This document shows, piece by piece, positions 1 through 7,900 of a stretch of DNA of 8,598 bases. The notes under the pieces are model-generated. The model had not been told where the DNA came from. It did no database searches and was given only the letters and a program-made list of their open reading frames with translations. Location: the NCBI GenBank assembly GCA_902803245.1, contig CADCPJ010000004.1, positions 1 to 8,598 on the forward strand, in the 5' to 3' direction. Positions within the stretch are counted from its first letter, which is position 1. Each line of letters opens with the position of its first letter. This stretch comes from an uncultured Lachnospiraceae bacterium (lineage in GTDB: Bacteria > Bacillota > Clostridia > Lachnospirales > Lachnospiraceae). A program made the position numbers and the translations under genes.

Positions 1-1460
1 AGCAGGCGGTTGCCGTGAAGGAGGAACCTTCTCTGCGTAATGCCGTTGGTCTTGTTGTTGAACTTCTCCGGCATCATTTCATAGAAGTCGCGCAGCACGT
101 CCTTTTTAAGGATCTCCGTGTGCAGCGCCGCGACGCCGTTGACGGAGTGGCTGCCCACGATGGCGAGGAAAGCCATGCGGACCTGTCCGTCATAAATGAT
201 GGCGAGGTTCCTGACCTTGTCCTGATTGTTCGGGTATCTGGACTGAATCTCATTCTGGAAGCGGCGGTTGATCTCCTCGACGATCTGGTAGATTCTCGGA
301 AGCAGGCGGGAGAAGAGGTCGATGGGCCATTTCTCAAGCGCTTCCGCCATGATCGTGTGGTTCGTGTAGGCGCAGGTGCGGGTTGTGATGTCCCATGCCT
401 GGTCCCATCCGTAGCCGTACTCGTCGAGAAGGAGTCTCATGAGCTCGGGGATCGCCACCGTCGGGTGGGTGTCATTTAACTGGAAGGCGGCCTTCTCAGG
501 CAGATTGTCCAGCGTGCCGTACATGCGGAGATGCTTGCAGAGCGCCTCCTGCACGGATGCGGAGATGAAGAAATACTGCTGCTTGAGGCGGAGCTCCTTG
601 CCGGCGTAATGGTTGTCGTTCGGATAGAGGACCTCGGTGATCGTGTTGGCGAGGTTATTCTGTTCCACGGCCTTGTCGTATTCGCCGCGGTCGAAGGACG
701 CCAGCTCGAACTTGTCGATGGCCTCTGCGTCCCAGATGCGAAGGGCGTTCACGACGCCGTTCCTGTAGCCGATGATCGGGATGTCGTAAGGGACGGCCCG
801 GACCGAGCTGTAATTTTCATAGATAAACTTGTTCTGGCCCGTTGCCGGATCGTACTCGATGCGGGTGTTGCCGCCGAAGCGGACTTCCTTGGAGTGCTCC
901 GGGCGCTTCAGTTCAAACGGATAATTGTGCTGGAGCCAGTTGTCGGGAGCTTCCTTCTGGTAGCCGTCCACGATCTTCTGCCTGAACATGCCGTAGTGAT
1001 AGCGGATGCCGCAGCCGTAGGCGTGGTAGCCGAGGGAAGCCAGGGAGTCCATGAAGCAGGCCGCGAGTCTTCCGAGTCCGCCGTTTCCGAGCGCGGGATC
1101 GGGCTCCTCGTCCTCGAGTGCGTTGATGTCGAAGCCGAGCTCGTCCAGAGCCTCCCTCACGCCGTCGTACTCACCGAAGTTCAGGAGGTTGTTGCCGAGG
1201 GCGCGGCCGACCAGGAATTCCATGGAAAGGTAGTAGACGATCTTGTTCTTCTGCGCCTCGAACTTCGCGCAGGAATCCATCCACTGGTCGATGATCTGGT
1301 ACTCGATGACCTCGGAAACGGCCTGGAACATCTGCTGTTTGGTGGCGTCCTCCAGTTCGATGCGATACAGTCTCTTCACGGAAGAACGCACGGCTTTCTT
1401 GAACTGTTCCTTGTTGAATTTCTTCGGCAATGAATTACTCTTTTTGGTTTCTGCTGCCAC
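1..1460 (-). CDS. glgP: Glycogen/alpha-glucan phosphorylase, N-terminal part (3' end outside window)
   Basis: A cytoplasmic PLP enzyme that releases glucose-1-phosphate from the non-reducing ends of glycogen or maltodextrin using phosphate. The frame opens at ATG 1466 and stays open to the left edge, giving 488 codons of a family usually near 800 residues. Visible family motifs, numbered from that ATG, are YYLSMEFLVGR (78-88), the glycine-rich LGNGGLGRLAACFMDS (126-141), YPND (281-284), QLNDTHP (329-335), AYTNHT (366-371, the substrate-site His region), HSVNGVAALH (440-449) and TNGIT (473-477). The PLP-binding lysine lies further C-terminal, outside the window, so catalytic integrity cannot be judged. 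The start chosen is GTG 1460, because AGGAGG at 1468-1473 lies 7 nt upstream. ATG 1466 lies only 1 nt from it but overlaps the ileS stop as ATGA. The gene follows ileS with no promoter seen between them, so it is probably in the same operon. Family assignment is very sure; the exact start is not. Confidence 0.95.
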   Translation of the reverse strand, partial: MAAETKKSNSLPKKFNKEQFKKAVRSSVKRLYRIELEDATKQQMFQAVSEVIEYQIIDQWMDSCAKFEAQKNKIVYYLSMEFLVGRALGNNLLNFGEYDGVREALDELGFDINALEDEEPDPALGNGGLGRLAACFMDSLASLGYHAYGCGIRYHYGMFRQKIVDGYQKEAPDNWLQHNYPFELKRPEHSKEVRFGGNTRIEYDPATGQNKFIYENYSSVRAVPYDIPIIGYRNGVVNALRIWDAEAIDKFELASFDRGEYDKAVEQNNLANTITEVLYPNDNHYAGKELRLKQQYFFISASVQEALCKHLRMYGTLDNLPEKAAFQLNDTHPTVAIPELMRLLLDEYGYGWDQAWDITTRTCAYTNHTIMAEALEKWPIDLFSRLLPRIYQIVEEINRRFQNEIQSRYPNNQDKVRNLAIIYDGQVRMAFLAIVGSHSVNGVAALHTEILKKDVLRDFYEMMPEKFNNKTNGITQRRFLLHGNRL

Positions 1461-1473
1461 TTTCATACCTCCT
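1461..1473 (-). promoter_or_regulatory. glgP ribosome binding site embedded in the ileS 3' end (ATGA overlap)
   Basis: The last ileS codons (Gln-Glu-Val, CAG GAG GTA, then TGA) contain AGGAGGT at 1473-1467. The ileS TGA (1465-1463) shares bases with ATG 1466-1464 of the glgP frame. Because AGGAGG is only 1 nt from that ATG but 7 nt from the in-frame GTG at 1460, the GTG is the better-spaced start. Either way, ribosomes ending ileS stop at the glgP start, so translational coupling is expected. Confidence 0.7.
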
Positions 1474-4400
1474 GAATACCACTTGAAATCTTCTGTACGC
1501 CGAGTGTCACCTGCTCGCCATTGATCTTCCAGTCCTTCGTGTAGCCCTCCGTCCGGTCAAAGACGATCTCGTCTGCCAGCACATCCTTCCCGATCGAATC
1601 GGAATTGTTCGCGAGCACTTCCCGGATGCGGTCATTTCCGGATGCATAGACCCGGATGCGGTCCATCACCTCGAAGCCGGCTTCCTTTCGCATCGTCTGC
1701 ACCTTGCTCACGATCTCCCTGACGAGGCCTTCCTCAAGGAGCTCCGGCGTCAGGTGCTTGTCGAGGACGACAGACGCCTTTCCGTCCGTCGCGGCCGTGA
1801 AGCCCTCCACTTCCTTCGCCTCGATGAGGAGATCCGCCTCGGTGAGCTCAACCGTCTCATCCCCGGCGCTGACCCTGTATACCCCGTCCGCCTTCAGCGT
1901 CCGGACGATCTCATCGCCGTCCGCTTTTGCGAGGGCGGCGCGCACGGGCCCGATCTTGTCGGCGCCGTGATTTGCGCGGATCGCGTTGAAATTCGGCTTC
2001 ACGATGCTGCCCGAATACGCGCTCACGTCGTCCTTCATGGTCAGCTTCTTCACGTTCAGCTCGTCCAGAATGATCTCCCTGTAGAACTCCGGGATCTCAT
2101 AGGGAGCCTTCACGTACATCTCTCCGATCGGCTGGCGGTTCTTGATCCCGCTCTCATTTCTCGCGGAGCGGCCGAGCACGACGATCTCGCGCACGTGCTC
2201 CATGTTCTCCTCGAGTTCCGCGTCAATCCACTCCTCCTTCGCTTCCGGATAGTCGCACAGATGGATGGACTCTTTGGCGTCCGGCTCGATGGACCTCACG
2301 AGGTTCTGGTAGATCTCCTCCGTCATGAACGGAATGATCGGCGTAGCCAGCTTGCAGACGGTCACGAGGCAGGTGTAGAGCGTCTCATAGGCGTTGATCT
2401 TGTCCTGCTCCATGCCGCCGGCCCAGAATCTGGCGCGGCTGCGGCGGACGTACCAGTTGCTCATGTCGTCCACGAAATCCTGCAGCGCCTTCCCGGCCTC
2501 GGTCACGCGGTAGTCTCCCATATAGCCGTCCACGTCCCGGATCGTCGAGTTGAGCCTCGACAGTATCCAGCGGTCCATGACCGGGAGCAGGTCGTAGTCG
2601 AGAGTATATTTCGCGGCATTGAATTCATCTATGTTGGCGTAGAGCACGTAGAACGCGTAAGTATTCCAGAGCGTCCCGAGGAACTTCCTCTGTCCCTCCA
2701 TGACGGCCTTCCCGTAGAAGCGGCTCGGCAGCCACGGGGCGGAGTTGACCGTGAAATACCAGCGGATCGCGTCGGCGCCGTAGGTCTTAAGGGCTTCCAT
2801 CGGGTCGACGGCATTTCCCTTCGACTTCGACATCTTCTGCCCGTTCTCGTCCTGGACGAGTCCTAAAATGATGCAGTTCTTAAAGCATGGCTCATTGAAG
2901 AGGAGGGTCGATATCGCGTGGAGCGAATAGAACCACCCGCGGGTCTGATCCACGGCCTCGGAGATAAAGCTCGCCGGGAACTGCTCCTTGAAGAGCTCCT
3001 GATTTTCAAATGGATAGTGCAGCTGCGCAAACGGCATCGACCCCGAGTCAAACCAGCAGTCGATCACCTCGGGCACCCTGTGCATCTTCTTCCCGCAGTG
3101 CGGGCAGGTGATGGTCACGGCGTCCACGTAGGGCTTATGGAGCTCGATGTCCGGCGGGCAGTTGTCGCCCTTTTCGATCAGCTCCGCCTTCGAGCCGATG
3201 GACATCTTCTCTCCGCACCCGTCGCACACCCAGATATTAAGAGGCGTGCCCCAGTAGCGGTTTCTTGAGAGGGCCCAGTCCTGGACGTTCTCCAGCCAGT
3301 CGCCGAATCTTCCCTTGCCGATGGAAGCCGGGATCCAGTTGATCTTGTTGTTGTTCCGGATGAGGTCGTCCTTCACGGCCGTCATGCGGATGAACCACGA
3401 CTCCCTCGCGTAGTAGAGAAGCGGCGTGTCGCACCTCCAGCAGTACGGGTAGTCGTGCTCGAATTTCGGGGCTGCCATAAGTAGCCCGCGCTTGTCGAGA
3501 TCCTTTAAGACCTCCGGGTCGCAGCTTACGGCCCCTTCCTCAAGCTCTTTCTCGGAAGGCTTCGCCCGCATCCCTGCAAATGGCGTCTCCCCGGTCATCT
3601 CACCCTTCTCGTTCACGAACTTGATGAGCGGGATGCTGTACTTTTTGCCGATCCGGCTGTCGTCTTCACCGAAAGCAGGCGCGATGTGGACGATGCCCGT
3701 GCCGTCGCTCATGGTGACGTAGTCATCGCAGACGACGTAGAACGCCTTTCCCTTAAGCTTCTCCGCCTTCTCGCCCGCGCAGGCGTAGAGAGGCTCGTAT
3801 TCCATGTATTCCAGCTCTCTGCCGGTAAAATGGGCGAGGACGCAAGGAGCTTCCTTCTCCTCCCCTTCTTTTGCGCCGAGCACCTGCTCTGTAAGCGCGG
3901 ATGCCATAATATATGTATAATCCCCGTCCCGAACGAGCACGTAGTCGTCGTCCGGGTTCACGCAGAGCCCCACGTTCGACGGCAGCGTCCAGGGGGTCGT
4001 CGTCCAGGCGAGGAAATAGATCTCGCCTGTGCCCGCAAGTCTCTCATCGGTGAGCGGCGTGCTCTCCTTCGTCTCCGGGTTGTATCTCGTTCCCTTCGCG
4101 CGGAAGCGGACGATCGCGCTTCTCTCCTTTACGGTCTTGTAGCCCTGCGCCACCTCGTGGCTCGACAGCGGCGTGCCGCAGCGGGGGCAGTAGGGAACGA
4201 CCTTGTAGCCCTCGTAGAGCAGGTCCTTGTTGAAGATCTGCTGCAGCGCCCACCACTCGGACTCAATGAAGTCGTCGTGGTAGGTGACGTACGGGTCATC
4301 CATATCCGCCCAGAAGCCGACCACATCGGAGAACTCCCTCCACATGCCCTCGTACTTCCAGACGGATTCCTTGCACTCCTTGATAAACGGCTCGACGCCG

Positions 4401-4732
4401 TACTCCTCGATCTGCTCCTTTCCGTCGAGTCCGAGCTTCTTCTCCACCTCGATCTCAACCGGCAGCCCGTGGGTGTCCCATCCGGCCTTTCTCGGGACAT
4501 ATTCTCCCTTCATCGCGTGATAGCGGGGAATGGTGTCCTTGATGACGCGCGTCAGCACATGGCCGATGTGGGGTTTGCCGTTCGCGGTGGGAGGTCCGTC
4601 ATAGAACATATACATCGGAGAGCCTTCCCTCTCTTTGACGCTCTTTGCAAAGATGTCATGTTCTTTCCAGAAGCGGACAGTCTCTTTCTCGCGCTCGACA
4701 AAGTTCATGTCAGTGTCTACTTTTCTGTACAT
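1463..4732 (-). CDS. ileS: Isoleucyl-tRNA synthetase, long type 2 (IleRS2) form
   Basis: A class I aminoacyl-tRNA synthetase that charges tRNA-Ile with isoleucine in the cytoplasm and edits misactivated valine. It is complete at 1089 residues. The Rossmann fold carries canonical HIGH at 55-58 (PPTANGKPHIGHV) and KMSKS at 633-637. The CP1 editing domain shows WTTTPWTLPSN (243-253) and GTGIVHIAPAFGEDD (344-358), with its conserved Asp. Four CxxC pairs (182/185, 431/434, 503/506, 543/546) fit the two zinc sites of long IleRS enzymes. The anticodon-binding helical domain starts near RWILSRLN (721-728). No cysteine occurs after 826, so the C-terminal zinc finger of the shorter E. coli/S. aureus type 1 enzyme is absent. 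An extended C-terminal region is present instead, which indicates type 2. ATG 4732 is supported by AGGAG at 4740-4744 with a 7-nt spacer. The gene has its own promoter (4813-4842), and its TGA overlaps the glgP frame. Confidence 0.97.
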   Translation of the reverse strand: MYRKVDTDMNFVEREKETVRFWKEHDIFAKSVKEREGSPMYMFYDGPPTANGKPHIGHVLTRVIKDTIPRYHAMKGEYVPRKAGWDTHGLPVEIEVEKKLGLDGKEQIEEYGVEPFIKECKESVWKYEGMWREFSDVVGFWADMDDPYVTYHDDFIESEWWALQQIFNKDLLYEGYKVVPYCPRCGTPLSSHEVAQGYKTVKERSAIVRFRAKGTRYNPETKESTPLTDERLAGTGEIYFLAWTTTPWTLPSNVGLCVNPDDDYVLVRDGDYTYIMASALTEQVLGAKEGEEKEAPCVLAHFTGRELEYMEYEPLYACAGEKAEKLKGKAFYVVCDDYVTMSDGTGIVHIAPAFGEDDSRIGKKYSIPLIKFVNEKGEMTGETPFAGMRAKPSEKELEEGAVSCDPEVLKDLDKRGLLMAAPKFEHDYPYCWRCDTPLLYYARESWFIRMTAVKDDLIRNNNKINWIPASIGKGRFGDWLENVQDWALSRNRYWGTPLNIWVCDGCGEKMSIGSKAELIEKGDNCPPDIELHKPYVDAVTITCPHCGKKMHRVPEVIDCWFDSGSMPFAQLHYPFENQELFKEQFPASFISEAVDQTRGWFYSLHAISTLLFNEPCFKNCIILGLVQDENGQKMSKSKGNAVDPMEALKTYGADAIRWYFTVNSAPWLPSRFYGKAVMEGQRKFLGTLWNTYAFYVLYANIDEFNAAKYTLDYDLLPVMDRWILSRLNSTIRDVDGYMGDYRVTEAGKALQDFVDDMSNWYVRRSRARFWAGGMEQDKINAYETLYTCLVTVCKLATPIIPFMTEEIYQNLVRSIEPDAKESIHLCDYPEAKEEWIDAELEENMEHVREIVVLGRSARNESGIKNRQPIGEMYVKAPYEIPEFYREIILDELNVKKLTMKDDVSAYSGSIVKPNFNAIRANHGADKIGPVRAALAKADGDEIVRTLKADGVYRVSAGDETVELTEADLLIEAKEVEGFTAATDGKASVVLDKHLTPELLEEGLVREIVSKVQTMRKEAGFEVMDRIRVYASGNDRIREVLANNSDSIGKDVLADEIVFDRTEGYTKDWKINGEQVTLGVQKISSGIQEV

Positions 4733-4739
4733 CTGTTCT

Positions 4740-4801
4740 CTCCTCTCCAGACCGCTTTCTCGTCACGGTCTGAAATCGATTTTTACCCGGAGAAATCTCC
4801 G
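4740..4801 (-). promoter_or_regulatory. Short ileS leader with two hairpins and Shine-Dalgarno
   Basis: The ileS leader has a small hairpin at 4788-4801 (CGGAG/CTCCG with a 4-nt loop) and a stronger one at 4748-4772 (CAGACCG/CGGTCTG, 7 perfect pairs, 11-nt loop). The second ends 3 nt before the AGGAG Shine-Dalgarno (4744-4740). With T-G and T-A pairs it could extend a few pairs toward it. No T-box sequence is present and there is no room for a full T-box leader. The hairpins are seen in the sequence; a regulatory role is inference. Confidence 0.45.
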
Positions 4802-4812
4802 TGCAAGGTTTG

Positions 4813-4842
4813 ATTGTACCGTTCAAAAAGCACACCTGTCAA
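4813..4842 (-). promoter_or_regulatory. Sigma-A-type promoter for ileS-glgP
   Basis: On the minus strand a perfect -35 TTGACA (4842-4837) is followed after 18 bp by TACAAT (4818-4813), five of six matches to the -10 consensus. Transcription would begin near 4806, giving a leader of about 74 nt before the ileS ATG. It lies downstream of the hydrolase terminator, so ileS is expected to be transcribed independently of that gene. No extended -10 TG is present. Confidence 0.75.
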
Positions 4843-4873
4843 GTTTCTGGCCCGAAGAAGGCCAAAAGAGCAC

Positions 4874-4914
4874 AAAAAGCAAGCCGCAATCCCGAAGAAT
4901 TGCAGCTTGTTTTT
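4874..4914 (-). terminator. Intrinsic terminator of the hydrolase gene (UUCG loop, probably bidirectional)
   Basis: A 13-bp stem (4880-4892 pairing with 4897-4909, two G-U pairs on the minus strand) is closed by a cUUCGg tetraloop when read on the minus strand. It starts 36 nt after the hydrolase TAA. On the minus strand it is followed by C then TTTTT (4878-4874) and a further T-rich run. On the plus strand the same hairpin is followed by TTTTT (4910-4914), so it could also stop transcription in the other direction. Confidence 0.85.
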
Positions 4915-4945
4915 GTAATATTCCGCCAAATTACCATGGAAATGG

Positions 4946-7900
4946 TTATCTGTCATAATCCGGAACGGCATTAAGAAGGACGTATCCGTCGTCATCGATT
5001 CCGCTGTAGAACACTTCTTCCGCCTCATCTCCCTCGTCTTCCGGCTCTCCGACATAGAGAACCTCGGCTTCCTCGCCTGCCTCCTCGACAAAGTCATTCG
5101 GCAGGTAGTACGCATCCGGCAGGTCCTCCTGGTCGTAAATGCCGTCAGGAACCACCTCGGCTGTGCTCTCCACCTCTTCGGCAGCTTCACCGATCACGTC
5201 GGACATATTCCGGATCGCCTCGGCGGCGTTGCCGGCCGTCTCGAAGAAGTAGTAGTTCGCGCCGATCTGTACGCTCCCGTCGATGTAGTCGGCCGGGCGG
5301 AAGCTGGTGTAGGCGTTGTTCCGGATTCCGTTCTTTAAGCAGTCCGTCACGGCCTGCTTGACAAAATCCGGCACGTTCCCGTTCAGTCTCCGCTCATAGT
5401 AGAGCGGATCCTCGACATCCGCGGAGCAGGCGTACTGGCTCTCCGCCGTGAGCTGGTCGAAGGCCGTGTTTCCGAAGCCGCCGTAGTTGACGTCGGCCCG
5501 GTTCATCACGGAGCTGATTACCGCCAGAGCGCCGTCGTAGGAAGTGTCGTCCTCCTGTGCGACGACCGCCCAGATGAGTTCCATCTGATCCTCCGTGTAG
5601 TCCGTCAGATCCAGGCGGACACCGGATGCGCTTCTCGCCGTGGTCTCGAATACGGTTCCGGAATCCCCGGTATCCCTGCTCTTCGGCTTAAGCGGCTGTT
5701 CCTCGCTCAGATCGGGATCTTCCGCGGTGCTCTCCGCGCCGTCCCCCTCTCCGGCATACGGGCTGTGCCCTTGTTCCGCCCCGCCGTCAGGCGTTTCGGG
5801 TTCTCCTTCCCCACCGTCAGGTGCTTCGGGTTCTCCTTCCTCACCGGCAGGTGTCCCGGGTTCTTCTTCCTCAGTGCCCTCCTCATAAGGTCCGTCTGAC
5901 GGCGGCACGACGTTTGCTTTTTCCGGGACAAACTCCGGGACTTCCGGAGCTTTCGGAACTTCCGGAGCTTTCGGAGCTTCCTCCTCTTCCTCCTCTTCCC
6001 TGTCCCCATCGAGTTCGGACGGCGCGACGACCGTCTCGAGCAGGATGTCGCGGTCATCCTCATCGGAATCGGATTCCACGTCGACCCAGGTGTACAGGAT
6101 TTCTACGCCGCTCTCGTCGTCTTCCGTCCCGGTGGAAGCGTCCTCGCCCGCGTTCTCTTCGATGATGAGGACACCCGAATCGGCAGAGGAAGTCTCTCCG
6201 TTTTCGGCATTTTCCGTATTTCCTTCATTCTCCGTCTCGCCCACAGACGACTCAGCCGTCTCATTTTCATCGACGAATCCGTCTGTGGGAGCTGCCGCTT
6301 CCTCGCCATATACGAGTTCCTCCGGCAGAATGAGGACTTCGACCTCATCCGCCTTCTCTTCCGGAAGCTCGAGCCGGACCGCAGCCGTCTCCTCCGTGTC
6401 GAACCGCGTCAGGTTGAAGCGGTCGATCAGGGAGCGGATATTGGACTGGTAATTCGGGTTCGTGGCGTAGCCCTTCAGTCCGACCGCGATCACGTGATCC
6501 ACATCGGTCTCACCGATGAGGTCCGGATGCAGCCCGACCTTGAAGGCTGCGTAGTCCTCCATGCAGCCCTCCATGTCGTCATAGAGACGCATGGACTCGA
6601 AATTGTAGACATTTTCCCCGCCCGCATACTGCGGTACGAGGCGGGTCGCAGCCTTGCCGCCCCACGGGGAGGCCCAGGTGCTGTTATTGAGATCCTCGTT
6701 CATGCCGAGGATGTTGTTGTCTGTCGCCTGTATGCCGGCCGCCGAGCTGCCGAAGGACAGCCATCCGCTCTCCTCGATCGCCTGGGCGATGATCACCGAT
6801 CGGCAGAAGCCGTACGTCTTCCACTCCTTGAGCGACGCCTGTGCCAGGGCCTCGATGATCGCTTCCTGAGCCGCAGCATCGCCCTCATAGGCCATCTGCC
6901 CGATCGCCTGGAGCGCGGACGCCTGGGTGGAGCTGATCTCGGGAGCTACGGATGCCGAGACGGCCCCGCTGTCCGAGATGTACCTGCATCCCCAGCAGAC
7001 CTTGCTGTAGTCCACATCCGATACGATGATTCCCGTGGCCGACGAGCTCGCGTTGACCGCTTTGCCGTCGCCCATGTACATGAGGACGTGGTAGACCACG
7101 CCGTCCCTCGCGTAGAAGAGCAGGTCGCCCGGAAGCGCCTCCTCCGCGGGAATCTTGACGCCCACTTCCGCCTGCTCATAAGAGGTTCTCGGAAGGGAAA
7201 TGCCGAACTGGGCATAGACCTGCTGTGTAAATCCGGAGCAGTCGCATCCGGTTGTCAGCGATTCGCCGCCCCACACATAGGGATTTCCGAGGAACTGCAA
7301 CCCGAAGGAGAGCATCGCCTGCCGGTTCACGGTCGCCGTTCCCAGTGCCTGTATGATCGAAGTGACGTCCTTCGTCGTGTTGAGCGAGAAGCGGTAGGCC
7401 GTGTTCTCGAGCGGGTCCACGAGCTGTTCCGCCGTGGTGACCGCATTTTCCCCGGTCTCACTGACGTATTCACTGACGTCCGCGCCGCTCTTTAATGAGG
7501 ACGCCGGCGCAAATCCGCGCACTTCGCCGGATTCGACGTATACCCAGCCGGAGCCGTCATTTTCATCTGAGAGGAGGTAGCAGACGTCCTTTCCGTCCAG
7601 GATGCCGATCACCCTCGCGCCGTCGCTCTTCGCCTCGCGGATATTTACGGTCTCTCCGCCGGCCGCCATGGCCGGGCGCTTCTCAACAGTCTTAAAGCCG
7701 ACATTTAACGCCAGACGCTTCTGCGCGCTGGTCACAAAATAGGTGCCGGAGTAATAGGCGCGGCTTGCGCCGGCATAGCTGTATCTTCTCGCCGCCTGTG
7801 CCTCAAGCTCCGCTTTCTTCGCCCTCTCCTCGGCCTCCTGTGCCTCGGCCCGGATCGTCTCGGTCTCCTCCCGCTTTCTCTCCAGCTCGGCGGCCTTTCT

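Noticed and set aside
531..1433. 300-codon open frame on the plus strand
   Set aside because: Antisense to glgP, whose motifs run unbroken through the region.
1754..2866. 370-codon open frame on the plus strand
   Set aside because: Antisense to the C-terminal and catalytic part of ileS, which is clearly the real gene; no family motif.
3686..4813. 375-codon open frame on the plus strand
   Set aside because: Antisense to ileS; rich in Arg/Val/Leu/His/Asp with no recognisable domain, as expected for a shadow of GC-rich coding sequence.
4733..4945. T-box riboswitch upstream of ileS
   Set aside because: Looked for because T-boxes often precede ileS. No T-box sequence was found on the minus strand, and a good promoter leaves only about 74 nt of leader.
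5781..5870. 30-bp repeats as a possible CRISPR array
   Set aside because: The units are directly adjacent with no spacers, are in frame, and encode a Pro/Glu/Gly linker.
6494..7495. 333-codon open frame on the plus strand
   Set aside because: Antisense to the NlpC/P60 and glucosaminidase domains; no motif or ribosome binding site supports it.
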